A DNA stretch of 64,000 bases from Streptomyces sp. F63 (GCF_018070345.1 NZ_JAGPXX010000015.1:62001-126000), one strand, 5' to 3'. Positions 1 to 8,262 are shown, counted from the stretch's first letter. Program-made: numbers and translations. The notes: a model not told the origin generated them from the letters alone.

Positions 1-929
1 CCACCGCGGGCGTCGCCCTCACCCTCGTCGGCTTCGCGTTCAAGACGGCCGCCGCGCCCTTCCACTTCTGGGTGCCCGACACCTATGTCGGCGCGCCGGT
101 GCCCATCGCGGGCTATCTGTCGGTGGTCGGCAAGGCGGCGGGGTTCTCCGGCCTGATCCTGGTGACCGCCCTGGCGTTCCCCTCGTACGCGGAGATCTGG
201 GGCCCGGTGGTCGCCGTGCTCGCCGCGCTCACCATGACGGCCGGCAACGCCGCCGCGCTGCGCCAGCGCCCCGACCGCCCGCACAGCGCCGTCCGCCTGC
301 TGGCCTGGTCGTCCGTCGGCCAGGCCGGCTACCTGCTGGTGCCGATCGCCGCCGCCGCGTACACGGACGACCCGAACGGCGCCATCGGCACCACCGTCGC
401 CTACGCCCTGATGTACGCGGTGGTCAACCTCGGTGCCTTCGGCGTCACCGCCCTGGTCGTCCGCACGCGACCGGAGGGCCGGATCAGCGACTTCCGGGGC
501 CTGTGGAGCGCCCGCCCGGCGGCCGCGCTCGCCCTCGGCTTCTTCCTGCTCGCGCTCGCCGGGCTGCCGCCGGGGATCATCGGGCTCTTCGCCAAGGTGG
601 CGGTCTTCGCGACGGCGGTCGAGGCCGGACTCGGCTGGCTCGCGGCCGTCATGGCCGTGAACGTCGTGATCGCGCTCTCCTACTACCTCCGCTGGACGGC
701 GGTCCTCTTCCGAGGGCCGGCCCGCGAACCGGCCGCGGCCGCCCCGCGGACAGCGACCGCACCGGCCGGGGCCGCGCGGGCCGCCACCGCACCGCCCACC
801 GCCCCTCCCCGGCCGCCGGGGGCCCCGGCTCCCCTGACCGCCGCCATCGGCCTCGCCGCCGTCCTGGGCGTCGCTCTCTCCGGCGCTCCGCAGCTCGTCC
901 TGCGCTTCGCCACCGCCGCCCTGCTGTGA
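1..929 (+). CDS. nuoN: NADH-quinone oxidoreductase subunit N, 3' part
   Basis: The window opens inside this gene; 308 codons remain, in frame from base 3. It encodes the antiporter-like membrane subunit N of complex I, which takes part in proton pumping coupled to NADH:quinone electron transfer. The visible start reads FKTAAAPFHFW then VPDTYVGAPVPIAGYLS, the hallmark conserved stretch of NuoN with its buried Lys and His. Several hydrophobic membrane segments follow. An Ala/Pro/Thr-rich loop, roughly residues 240-280 of the visible part, precedes the last membrane helix; such a low-complexity insert is unusual but the frame stays open. It should be the last gene of a nuo operon, since htpX follows with its own ribosome-binding site. 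Family assignment is firm; the N-terminus cannot be seen. Confidence 0.93.
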   Translation, partial: TAGVALTLVGFAFKTAAAPFHFWVPDTYVGAPVPIAGYLSVVGKAAGFSGLILVTALAFPSYAEIWGPVVAVLAALTMTAGNAAALRQRPDRPHSAVRLLAWSSVGQAGYLLVPIAAAAYTDDPNGAIGTTVAYALMYAVVNLGAFGVTALVVRTRPEGRISDFRGLWSARPAAALALGFFLLALAGLPPGIIGLFAKVAVFATAVEAGLGWLAAVMAVNVVIALSYYLRWTAVLFRGPAREPAAAAPRTATAPAGAARAATAPPTAPPRPPGAPAPLTAAIGLAAVLGVALSGAPQLVLRFATAALL

Positions 930-1225
930 CCTGATCACGGCCGTCCCCGGCGCGGACGGGCCCGCCGGGCGCGGCCGGCCGGCACCCCGCCCGCTGCCCG
1001 GAGCACCAGGGCGTACGCCCGGGCGCGGTCTCCGCGCTCATGGGCCGGCAGGCCGCGGCCACGGGCGGCCGCGCGCCCGCGCCCGGCCCGGCGGCATCCC
1101 GCGCACCCCGCGGCCACCTGGGAACTCACCGTTCCCGTCCCGCGTTGACCGGGAAGAGGAAGGGGCCACTCGAAGGTGGAGCACAGAGCGGCAAGTTCCC
1201 CACCCCAGCACCAGGAGGGCGTACC

Positions 1226-2083
1226 GTGCACCGCCGGCACAACGGGCTGAAGACCGCCGTACTCCTCGGCGCACTCTCGGCACTGATCATCGTGATCGGT
1301 GGCCTCTTCGGCCGTACGGGCCTCCTCGTCGCGGTGTTCGTGGCGCTCGGCACCAACGCCTACGCGTACTGGAACAGCGACAAGCTCGCCCTGCGCGCGA
1401 TGCGGGCCCGCCCCGTGAGCGAGTTCGAGGCCCCGCAGCTGTACCGCATCGTCCGTGAGCTCTCCACCGCCGCCCGGCAGCCCATGCCGCGGCTCTACAT
1501 CTCCCCGACGCAGGCGCCGAACGCCTTCGCGACCGGCCGCAATCCGCGCCATGCGGCCGTCTGCTGCACCGACGGCATTCTGCGCATCCTCACCGAGCGC
1601 GAGCTGCGCGGCGTCCTCGGCCATGAGCTGAGCCATGTCCACAACCGCGACATCCTGATCTCCTCGGTCGCCGGCGCCCTCGCCTCCGTCGTGATGTTCC
1701 TGGTGAACTTCGCCTGGCTGATCCCCTTCGGCCGCACCGACGACGACGAGGGCCCCGGGCTCTTCGGCTTCCTGCTGATCATGCTGCTCGGCCCGCTCGC
1801 GGCCTCGCTCATCCAGCTCGCGGTCAGCAGGTCCCGGGAGTACGAGGCCGACGCGTCCGGCGCCGGGATGACCGGTGACCCGCTGGCCCTGGCCAGCGCC
1901 CTCCGCAAGCTCGACGCCGGGTCGAAGCAGTTGCCGCTGCCCCCCGAGCCGCGCCTGGAGACAGCGAGCCACATGATGATCGTCAACCCCTTCCGCCCGG
2001 GCACGGTGTCGAAACTCTTCTCGACCCACCCGCCGATGGCGGAGCGCGTTGCCCGGCTGGAGCGCATGGCGGGCGGCCGCTGA
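1226..2083 (+). CDS. htpX: Zinc metalloprotease HtpX
   Basis: A 285-residue M48-family membrane protease that degrades damaged membrane proteins, with its active site on the cytoplasmic face. The zinc motif HELSHVHNRD is present, as is the downstream glutamate region SREYEADASGAG. Two hydrophobic segments lie near the N-terminus (about residues 10-45) and two around 150-195. The GTG start at 1226 has an AGGAGG ribosome-binding site 7 bases upstream and gives the usual family length; an upstream in-frame extension from 1040 looks non-coding. It sits directly after nuoN, as it does in other streptomycetes as far as I recall. No frameshift or missing residue is visible. Confidence 0.93.
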   Translation: MHRRHNGLKTAVLLGALSALIIVIGGLFGRTGLLVAVFVALGTNAYAYWNSDKLALRAMRARPVSEFEAPQLYRIVRELSTAARQPMPRLYISPTQAPNAFATGRNPRHAAVCCTDGILRILTERELRGVLGHELSHVHNRDILISSVAGALASVVMFLVNFAWLIPFGRTDDDEGPGLFGFLLIMLLGPLAASLIQLAVSRSREYEADASGAGMTGDPLALASALRKLDAGSKQLPLPPEPRLETASHMMIVNPFRPGTVSKLFSTHPPMAERVARLERMAGGR

Positions 2084-2520
2084 GGGAACGCCCGCCCGCG
2101 CCGGGAGACGGGAGCCCGGAGCCCGGCCCGGGAACCGGGGTCCGCAGCACCCCGGTGCGCGGGCGGGCCCGGCGCACCGGCCTCCTCCCGCGGCACCGGC
2201 CTCCTCCCGCGGCACCGGCCGGGCCGGTGAACCGGGCCCGGGCAGGCCCCGGTGTCCCCGTCCTGCCCCCGGGGCCGTGCCAGGGAGCTCCCCGGGGCCC
2301 GGATCTCGCCAGGGCCTCACAGACCATCGGCGCCAACCTCACCGAGATCACCGGGAAACTGCGCAAGGCCGGTTCGGCGGGCACCCGGTACGCGGGTATG
2401 ACGTACTACAACCCGTTCCTGGCCGCCTGGCCGCTCGGCGAGTCCGGGCAGCGGACGGCCAGGACCTCGGCGGCCGTCGTCAAGGCGGGCAACGAGGCCC
2501 ACCTCTGGCAGGCTGGAGGA
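2084..2520. other. Intergenic region between htpX and yccF
   Basis: A 437-bp stretch with no confidently called gene. It is very GC-rich and holds a 19-bp tandem repeat (listed separately). From about 2311 the frame of the downstream YccF gene is already open and has coding-like third positions, so a longer N-terminus for that protein, or a decayed upstream gene, cannot be excluded. I see no tRNA and no clear terminator. Confidence 0.5.
2174..2220. repeat. 19-bp tandem repeat, 2.5 copies
   Basis: The unit GCACCGGCCTCCTCCCGCG occurs at 2174-2192 and again without change at 2193-2211, and is followed by a 9-base partial copy. It lies between htpX and yccF and codes for nothing recognisable. 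Perfect identity between copies suggests a recent slippage duplication. Confidence 0.85.
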
Positions 2521-2913
2521 GTGAAGACACTTCTGAACCTGATCTGGCTTGTGTTCTCCGGATTCTGGCTGGCCCTCGGCTATGTGCTCGCCGGGCTCAT
2601 CTGCTTCGTCCTGATCGTCACGATCCCGTTCGGCATCGCGTCGTTCCGGATCGCGGGCTACGCCCTGTGGCCGTTCGGCAAGACGACCGTCGAGCGGCGC
2701 GACGCGGGCGCGGGCTCACTGATCGGCAACGTCGTCTGGATCATCTTCGCGGGCTGGTGGCTCGCTCTCGGGCACATCGTCACCGGCCTTGCCCTCTGCG
2801 TGACGATCATCGGAATTCCGCTGGGCATCGCCAACTTCAAGCTGATCCCGATCTCCCTGATGCCGCTCGGCCGCGAGATCGTCCCGACGGACCGTCCGTT
2901 CGCCACCCGCTGA
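2521..2913 (+). CDS. yccF: YccF-domain inner membrane protein
   Basis: A 130-residue membrane protein made of two tandem YccF (DUF307) units. Each unit has a hydrophobic hairpin followed by an IPFG/IPLG signature: IVTIPFGIASF at about residues 40-50 and IIGIPLGIANF at about 100-110. The start is GTG at 2521 with GGAGGA directly in front of it, which is closer than usual. The opening MKTLLNLIWLVFSGFWLALGY is a typical YccF N-terminus, so I keep this start, but the frame is open upstream to about 2311. The molecular function of YccF is unknown. It faces a GNAT gene on the opposite strand, with a 13-bp repeat array between the two 3' ends. Confidence 0.85.
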   Translation: MKTLLNLIWLVFSGFWLALGYVLAGLICFVLIVTIPFGIASFRIAGYALWPFGKTTVERRDAGAGSLIGNVVWIIFAGWWLALGHIVTGLALCVTIIGIPLGIANFKLIPISLMPLGREIVPTDRPFATR

Positions 2914-2945
2914 GGCCGCGGCCGTCGAAGCGGTGGCGCGCGGTC

Positions 2946-3010
2946 GCCCACCGGATCCGCCCACCGGCCCCGCCCACCGGCTCCGCCCACCGGCTCCGCC
3001 CACCGGATCC
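2946..3010. repeat. 13-bp tandem repeat, five copies
   Basis: Five consecutive 13-base units of the form GCCCACCGGNYCC (with ATCC, CCCC, CTCC, CTCC, ATCC endings) fill the space between the convergent yccF and GNAT genes and run to within 16 bases of the GNAT stop. The first and last units are identical, as are the third and fourth. Confidence 0.9.
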
Positions 3011-3025
3011 GGCCCACGGGGCGGC

Positions 3026-3670
3026 TCAGCTCCCGGAGGAACCCGCGACCGGGGTCCCCGGACGTCCCGGGGAACCGGCGGGGCCGGCAGAACCGGCGGG
3101 GCCCCCGCCCCCCGCCGCCTGAAGGAGCTGCGGCGAGACCGCGAATCCGTGCCGAACGTACGCGGGGACGGCCCGGGGGCTGGAGTGCACCGTCACCCGC
3201 TCCAGCCCCGACTCCCGCGCCAGTTCCCGCACGGCGTCGATGAGCAGCCCGCCCAGCCCGGCGCCCCGCTCCGCCGGGACGACGTACACGCACTGCACAT
3301 CGCCCGACGCCCGTTCCAACGCCCGCGGGCTCGGTACCCGTCGTACGACCGCCAGCCACGCCATCCCGATGACCTCCGCGCCGCGCAGCATCACCACACA
3401 GCGGTGCGACGCCGCGTTCTCCCGCGCCCAGGCGGCGAAGTGCCGCAGGAATTCCTCGCGCGTGGTGACGGGCGTTCCCCCGTTCTCCAGCACCCACTGC
3501 CACCGCAGCGCGGCGACGGCCGCCAACTCGTCCTCCCCGGCGGCCCGGAGGACGACGCCGGGAGGGCCGTCCGCCGTTGCCTCCGGGACACCGCTCGCCG
3601 CGAGGCCGGGAGCACCGCCCTCGTGGCCGTCGGGAAGGGCCTGCGCGCCGTCACCCGGGATGCCGTCCAT
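3026..3670 (-). CDS. GNAT-family N-acetyltransferase
   Basis: A 214-residue protein predicted to transfer an acetyl group from acetyl-CoA to an unknown amine. The GNAT core occupies about residues 40-190: an N-terminal segment around LRWQWVLENGG, the central strand GDVQCVYVVPAERGAGLGGLLIDAV (split here as GDVQCVYVVPAERG and AGLGGLLIDAV) with the acetyl-CoA-binding R/Q-x-x-G-x-G/A region, and the C-terminal SSPRAVPAYVRHGF motif. The last 30 residues are a Gly/Pro/Ser/Ala low-complexity tail that overlaps the end of the gene near the 13-bp repeat array. The ATG at 3670 is chosen because the upstream extension to 3742 is Gly/Ala-rich and not protein-like. Substrate unknown. Confidence 0.82.
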   Translation of the reverse strand: MDGIPGDGAQALPDGHEGGAPGLAASGVPEATADGPPGVVLRAAGEDELAAVAALRWQWVLENGGTPVTTREEFLRHFAAWARENAASHRCVVMLRGAEVIGMAWLAVVRRVPSPRALERASGDVQCVYVVPAERGAGLGGLLIDAVRELARESGLERVTVHSSPRAVPAYVRHGFAVSPQLLQAAGGGGPAGSAGPAGSPGRPGTPVAGSSGS

Positions 3671-3990
3671 GGCCCCATTCTGGTGGACCGGCGGAGCCCG
3701 TCCACCAGCCCCCGCCCCCGCGTCCCCACCGGCACGGCACACCGGAGCACCCGCACCCCGGGGGCGGCGGGCCAGGGTCCCGACAAGGGTTTTCCCCGTA
3801 TCGGGCCCGCCGCCCCGAACCTACGCTCGAAGAACCGGTCACCACCTCCCCCTCTGTGGCGACCCGGTCCGGCTGGTCCCCCGCGCTCCGCGATCCCGTC
3901 TCCACCCCAACTCCCCATCCGGGACACGGGATCGCGGCCCGTGGAACACGATGCGGCGACGCAACGGCGCGCGAAGGCGGTGGACGTGTC
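3671..3990. other. Divergent intergenic region between GNAT and ATPase genes
   Basis: A 320-bp spacer between divergently transcribed genes that should hold promoters in both directions. A TACGCT hexamer near 3820 could be a rightward -10 element. No RNA gene or palindrome stands out. Confidence 0.4.
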
Positions 3991-4917
3991 ATGCGGTCGA
4001 CAGTGCACGGCGGAGAAACCGCCGGACGACCGGGAGCCCCCGTGGGACGCTCGGATCTCCTCGACCGGCTGCACGGCACCCTGCGCACCCACGGCCGCGC
4101 CGTGCTCACCGGCGCGCCGGGAGCCGGCCGCTCGGCGGTCCTGGACGCGGTCGCGGCGACCGCCGAGTCGCGCGGCGAGACCGTGCTCCGCCTGGTCCCG
4201 GGCGAACGCGACCGGAGCGTGCCCGGCGCCGCCGCCACCGAACTGCTCGCCGCCATCCCGACCGCGGCACTCGCCCCGCTGCCCGGGATGTCCTTCCGCT
4301 CGCTCCCCGGCAGCCTGCCCACCGCCGGCACCGGCCTCCGCTCCGGCGGCGGTACGCGACCGGGCACCGCCGGAGCCGGCTTCCCCCGCGCCACCGTCCG
4401 CGGCGGCGGCCGGAGCACCGGTGGTGCCCGTGCCGCCGGAGGCCGCCGCGCCGCGGGTGCGTCCACCGGCCGGGCCCGCAGGGGCGGCCCGCTCGGTGCC
4501 GCACCCGCCGCCTCGGTACCCGCGCTCCTCCGCAGACTGGCGGGGGAGTGGCCGGTGCTTCTCGTCATCGACGACGCCCAGTGGCTGGACGAGGAGAGCG
4601 TGCTGCTGCTGCGCTCCGTCCTGCACCCGGGCGCCGGAACCGTCCCGGCGGAGCTGCGCCTGCTGATCGCCGAGCGCATCGTGCCCGGCGAACCGCGCGA
4701 ACCCGTGGCCCTCGCCCTCTGCGGCGCCACGCCCCGGGACACCATCACCCTGCCGCCGCTCGACACGGCGGCGACCGCCGAACTCCTCGCCCGCCACGGG
4801 GTGCCGCCCCGGCTCAGGGACGCGGTGCACCGCGCCTCCGGCGGCAATCCCGGCCGTGCCCTGTCCGTGGCTCGCGCCCTGGCAGCCGTCGCATCCCCGG
4901 AACTCGCCGCCGGCTGA
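3991..4917 (+). CDS. AAA/NB-type ATPase resembling the N-terminus of LuxR-family (LAL) regulators
   Basis: A 308-residue protein with a P-loop GAPGAGRS (about residues 43-50) and a Walker B region LLVIDDAQWLDE (about 190-201), the pattern of the ATPase domain found at the N-terminus of large LuxR (LAL) transcription regulators. It stops after only one ATPase domain: no tetratricopeptide region and no LuxR helix-turn-helix follow. Between the two motifs (about residues 110-165) lies an Arg/Gly/Ala-rich insert that looks disordered. It may be a stand-alone ATPase or the remnant of a larger regulator; a strong terminator directly after the stop argues that this length is the natural one here. 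The ATG at 3991 has no strong ribosome-binding site. Confidence 0.65.
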   Translation: MRSTVHGGETAGRPGAPVGRSDLLDRLHGTLRTHGRAVLTGAPGAGRSAVLDAVAATAESRGETVLRLVPGERDRSVPGAAATELLAAIPTAALAPLPGMSFRSLPGSLPTAGTGLRSGGGTRPGTAGAGFPRATVRGGGRSTGGARAAGGRRAAGASTGRARRGGPLGAAPAASVPALLRRLAGEWPVLLVIDDAQWLDEESVLLLRSVLHPGAGTVPAELRLLIAERIVPGEPREPVALALCGATPRDTITLPPLDTAATAELLARHGVPPRLRDAVHRASGGNPGRALSVARALAAVASPELAAG

Positions 4918-4965
4918 CACGGCACGACGCCCCGGACACCGCAACGCACAACGAGAAACGCACAA

Positions 4966-5008
4966 CGAGGGCAGTGCGTCGGACGGCGATTCCGACGTAC
5001 TGCCCTCG
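4966..5008. terminator. Bidirectional hairpin terminator
   Basis: An 18-bp inverted repeat with a single G-T mismatch and a 7-base loop lies between the convergent ATPase gene and yajQ. One arm starts CGAGGGCAGTGCG and the other ends GTACTGCCCTCG. Its placement suits termination from both sides. Confidence 0.85.
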
Positions 5009-5054
5009 CTGTGTCGCAGCAGGCCGCGCGGACGCGGACCTCAGGCCACCGGCC

Positions 5055-5543
5055 TCACCGGTAGTTCACGAACTGCACCGCGAAGTCCAGGTCCGCGCCC
5101 TTGATGAGCTGCTGCACCGCCTGCAGGTCGTCCCGGCTCTTGGACGACACCCGCAGCTCGTCGCCCTGCACCTGTGCCTTGACGCCCTTCGGGCCCTCGT
5201 CGCGGATCATCTTCGCGACCTTCTTCGCGTTCTCCTGGGAGATGCCCTCCTGGATGCTCGCGAAGATCTTGTACTCCTTGCCGGAGAGCTGCGGCTCCCC
5301 GGCGTCCAGTGCCTTGAGGGAGATCCCGCGCTTGACCAGCTTGGACTGGAAGACGTCCAGGATCGCGTTGACCCGGTCCTCCGAGTTCGCCTGCATCAGG
5401 ATCTTGTCGCCCGACCACTCGATCGACGCGCCGACGTTCCTGAAGTCGTAGCGCTGCGAGATCTCCTTGGAGGCCTGGTTGAGAGCGTTGTCGACCTCCT
5501 GCCGCTCGACCTTCGAGACGATGTCGAAACTGGAGTCGGCCAT
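5055..5543 (-). CDS. yajQ: YajQ-family nucleotide-binding protein
   Basis: A 162-residue protein of the YajQ (UPF0234) family. Members bind RNA/nucleotides, and some bind cyclic di-GMP as effectors. Signature stretches are MADSSFDIVSKVERQEVDNA at the N-terminus, SQRYDFRNVGASIEW at about residues 29-43, and the closing LDFAVQFVNYR. The start is ATG at 5543, with GAGGAG about 10 bases upstream on the minus strand. Length matches the family. The promoter must lie in the 190 bp shared with the divergent tRNA-Tyr. Confidence 0.93.
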   Translation of the reverse strand: MADSSFDIVSKVERQEVDNALNQASKEISQRYDFRNVGASIEWSGDKILMQANSEDRVNAILDVFQSKLVKRGISLKALDAGEPQLSGKEYKIFASIQEGISQENAKKVAKMIRDEGPKGVKAQVQGDELRVSSKSRDDLQAVQQLIKGADLDFAVQFVNYR

Positions 5544-5735
5544 CGTGAGTTGGCTCCTCATCCGTAGATCATCCGTTATTGCGGCACCATCCCGGCCCGC
5601 GGCGCCCAGCCTAGCCATCCGACTCATGATCCAACCGCGATCAACCGGGTGGCGGACCACCCCGGTTCATCGGGTATGGTTTACGACGTTGCCACCGAGC
5701 ACCGCCACCGAGCGGGACGGCGGCGGCACTTCCCA

Positions 5736-5817
5736 GGCGGTGTGCCCGAGCGGCCAAAGGGAGCAGACTGTAAATCTGCCGGCTCAGCCTTCCCAGGTTC
5801 GAATCCTGGCGCCGCCA
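5736..5817 (+). tRNA. tRNA-Tyr (anticodon GTA)
   Basis: An 82-base class II tRNA with a long variable arm. The acceptor arms GGCGGTG and CGCCGCC pair with one G-T wobble, the anticodon loop CTGTAAA carries GTA, and the T-arm is CCAGG-TTCGAAT-CCTGG. No CCA is encoded. It is intact, so it is not occupied by an integrative element here. Confidence 0.95.
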
Positions 5818-5830
5818 CAGGAAACGAAAA

Positions 5831-5863
5831 GGCCCCTGACCTGCGTTCAGCAGATCAGGGGCC
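5831..5863. terminator. Terminator between tRNA-Tyr and the NAD(P)-binding protein gene
   Basis: GGCCCCTGA pairs with TCAGGGGCC around an inner CTG/CAG stem, followed by TTCTT. It can serve tRNA-Tyr and the converging minus-strand gene ending at 5910. Confidence 0.8.
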
Positions 5864-5909
5864 TTCTTCGTGCCCCGTCCGGTCCTCACTTCTCTCCGTT
5901 CGTCTCCGT

Positions 5910-6572
5910 TCAGCCCGCCCCGGCGGCCTTCACCGCCTCCGCCACCGGGACCGTGCCGCTGATCAGCTCCAGCGTCCGGCCGATGGTGCCCGGCTCGTCC
6001 AGCAGCGCGGCCAGCACCGCCGCCACGTCGTCCCGCGGCACCGCGTCGCGCCCGGTGCTTTCGGCGAGCGTGACCAGCCCCGTCCCCGGATCGTCGGTGA
6101 GCCGGCCCGGCCGCAGGATCGTCCAGTCCAGTCCGGTGCGGGCCCGTACGGCGGCGTCCGCCGCGCCCTTCGCCCGGAGGTAGGCGGCGAAGACCGGGTC
6201 GGTGCCCGGGGGCGGCTCGCTGTCGGCCCCCATCGACGAGACGACGAGGAAGCGCCGCACCCCGGCCCGTTCGGCCGCCGCGGCGAAGAGCTCCGCGGCC
6301 GCCCGGTCCACGGTGTCCTTCCGGGCGGTGCCGCTGCCCGGTCCGGCGCCCGCCGCGAAGACCGCCGCGTCGGCGCCCTGCAGATGGGCCGCGACTTCCT
6401 CGGTGATGGCCGACTCCAGGTCGCACAGCACGGGTTCGGCTCCCGCTTCCCGCAGGTCGTCCCCCTGCTCGCGACGGCGGATGAGGCCCGCGACCTCGTC
6501 ACCGCGCCCGGCGAGCAACCGCTCCAGCCGCAGTGCGATCTGACCGTGTCCTCCAGCGATGACAATGCGCAT
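5910..6572 (-). CDS. NAD(P)-binding SDR-like (NmrA/YwnB-type) protein
   Basis: A 220-residue atypical short-chain dehydrogenase. The N-terminus MRIVIAGGHGQIA carries the dinucleotide-binding GxxGxxG variant. The sequence then follows the family plan: acidic strand end LCDLES (about residue 50), DAAVFAAGAG (about 70-79), SSMGADSEPP with the serine region (about 113), and WTILRPGRLTDDPGTG (about 150-165). These proteins usually bind NADPH and act as reductases, or as sensors of redox cofactors when the Tyr-x-x-x-Lys pair is changed; here the YLRAKGAAD segment provides Tyr and Lys. Start ATG at 6572. Substrate unknown. Confidence 0.82.
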   Translation of the reverse strand: MRIVIAGGHGQIALRLERLLAGRGDEVAGLIRRREQGDDLREAGAEPVLCDLESAITEEVAAHLQGADAAVFAAGAGPGSGTARKDTVDRAAAELFAAAAERAGVRRFLVVSSMGADSEPPPGTDPVFAAYLRAKGAADAAVRARTGLDWTILRPGRLTDDPGTGLVTLAESTGRDAVPRDDVAAVLAALLDEPGTIGRTLELISGTVPVAEAVKAAGAG

Positions 6573-6751
6573 GGTTCCGACCGTACGCCGAGGGCGTGAG
6601 CCGCAGACAGAGGGCGCGCTGGTCACACAGGCGCCACCGAAGTCCTCTCCACGCCCCTCGGATGACTGCACGCCGGCTGCCGCACCGCACCGCCCCGCGC
6701 CCTCCCGCCCCGGCCCTCCGACGGCCACGTGTCCCGGCGCACGGCCGTCCG

Positions 6752-8068
6752 TCAGGGAGTGTCGCTCCGCGGCCCCTGCCGCGCCTGGCGGGGCAGGTCG
6801 AGCGAGGCCACCGTGTCCGAGCCGCAATACTCGCGCACCGCGCTGGTACGGGTCACGATCCGCCCCTCGTGCACCACGATCCGGCTGTACGCCAGCGACA
6901 GCGCCCCGGCCACGCTCTCCCCCCGTACCGCCAGCAACTCCGCCGGGAAGCCGGCCTCCAGCCGTACCGGCCGCAGCCCCATGACGGCCCGGGCGCGGTC
7001 GCTGACCGCCGCGTAGGCCGCCTCCGGGCTCTCCCCGCCCTGCGCGGCCAGCAGATACGCGGCCTCCAGCGGATCGCCGCGCCCCACGGGGTTGGCCGCG
7101 TCCCGCAGCGCCCCGCTGCCCGCGGCCACCCGCACCCCGGCCGCCCGCAGCAACCGCACCGGGGCGGCAGCGGGAGCCGGTGGTCCCGGGGGCACCGCTC
7201 CGTCGCACTCCATGGCCGCGCACCCGCCTTGCGGCAGCAGGACGACGGAGACGCCCGCTGCCGCGAGCCGGTCGGCCGCCCGGCGCGCGTCCGGCCGGGG
7301 AAGCAGTGAGAGCCCCGCGCACGGTCCGATGGTCACCCCGGGCCGCAGCCCGCCGGCCATCGCCGCCAGCCGCGCCAGTCGCGCCGGGTCGTCACCCTCC
7401 GTGTGGAGGTCGACGGGGCAGCCGTGCTCGGCCGCCACCCCGAGCACGGCCTCGACATGGCCGGAGGGGTCCGGATCGAGATCCGGGCAGCCGCCGACGA
7501 CCGCCGCGCCCATTTTGACCGCGTCCCGCAGTATCGCCAGCCCGTCCGCGCCCGCCGCCCCCGTCAGCACGCGCGGTACGGCGACCGTCGTCAGATCGGT
7601 CAGCCCGTCCAGCGCCCGCCGCGCCTGGAGGGCTCCCTCCAGGGCCCGCAGCCCGTGTACTCCGCCGACGCGGACGTGTGCCCGGAGGGCGGTGGCGCCG
7701 TGCCCCAGCTGGAGCAGGGCCGCCTCGGTGGTGCGGCGCTGCACGTCGTCTGCGCTGCAGGGGGCGGGGCCGTCCCCGTCGGCGGTGAGTGCGGTGTCGG
7801 TGTGGGCGTGCGGCTCGGCCGGCGCGGGGAGCAGGAGATAGCCGCTGAGGTCGATCCGGGCGGCATCCCCCGCGCGGCTCCCGGCGTGCTCTCCCGTACC
7901 GGGGAAGCGGGTGAGGCTCCCGGCCGTGCCGACCGCCTCGATGCACCCTCCGCTGAGCCGGACGTCCACGGTGCGGCCGTCGGGGAGCCGGGCGCCGGAC
8001 AGGACGAGCGCGGACGGCTCGGGAGCGCCCTGGCTGCCGGAGGGCTGCGGTCGGCGGCTGTCGGGCAT
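6752..8068 (-). CDS. Cytosine-deaminase-like amidohydrolase, probably catalytically impaired
   Basis: A 438-residue amidohydrolase-superfamily protein most like cytosine deaminases/N-isopropylammelide hydrolases. The first metal motif EPHAHTDTALTA (His87, His89) is intact and DLHTEGDD keeps His222. Compared with E. coli cytosine deaminase from memory, the catalytic Glu (HxDE) is Gly225, the His of the GH-x-x-x-S segment is Pro249 (TIGPCAGLS), and the metal-binding Asp of GHDD is Gly319 (GSGALRDAANPVGRGDP). Three key positions are therefore changed although the fold signatures around them are kept, which suggests a non-catalytic paralogue or a different activity. The start ATG at 8068 gives a Ser/Pro-rich leader before strand 1. 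It follows divergently from the tRNA-Thr locus. Confidence 0.75.
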   Translation of the reverse strand: MPDSRRPQPSGSQGAPEPSALVLSGARLPDGRTVDVRLSGGCIEAVGTAGSLTRFPGTGEHAGSRAGDAARIDLSGYLLLPAPAEPHAHTDTALTADGDGPAPCSADDVQRRTTEAALLQLGHGATALRAHVRVGGVHGLRALEGALQARRALDGLTDLTTVAVPRVLTGAAGADGLAILRDAVKMGAAVVGGCPDLDPDPSGHVEAVLGVAAEHGCPVDLHTEGDDPARLARLAAMAGGLRPGVTIGPCAGLSLLPRPDARRAADRLAAAGVSVVLLPQGGCAAMECDGAVPPGPPAPAAAPVRLLRAAGVRVAAGSGALRDAANPVGRGDPLEAAYLLAAQGGESPEAAYAAVSDRARAVMGLRPVRLEAGFPAELLAVRGESVAGALSLAYSRIVVHEGRIVTRTSAVREYCGSDTVASLDLPRQARQGPRSDTP

Positions 8069-8262
8069 CGCGCTCCTGCGGGCTTCTGCGGGCGGTTCCG
8101 TCCGGGTTCCGGGGTAAAGGTCACGAAGCGTGAGGCGAGCCTAGGCGGCCTCCGCGGCGGCCACGAGCAGGAGCGGAATAGTCGTACCGGTGAGGTCGCC
8201 GGGGCGCGGGGGAGGGGGCGGCCGGGCGGTGAGCGGCAGGGGCGGGCGGGGCCGATACGGAT

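Noticed and set aside
2946..3010. CRISPR array at the 13-bp repeat
   Set aside because: Units are 13 bp, directly adjacent and without spacers; no cas genes occur in the window.
5736..5817. tRNA-Tyr as an occupied integration site
   Set aside because: The tRNA is intact and is followed directly by a terminator and a chromosomal gene; no integrase is nearby.
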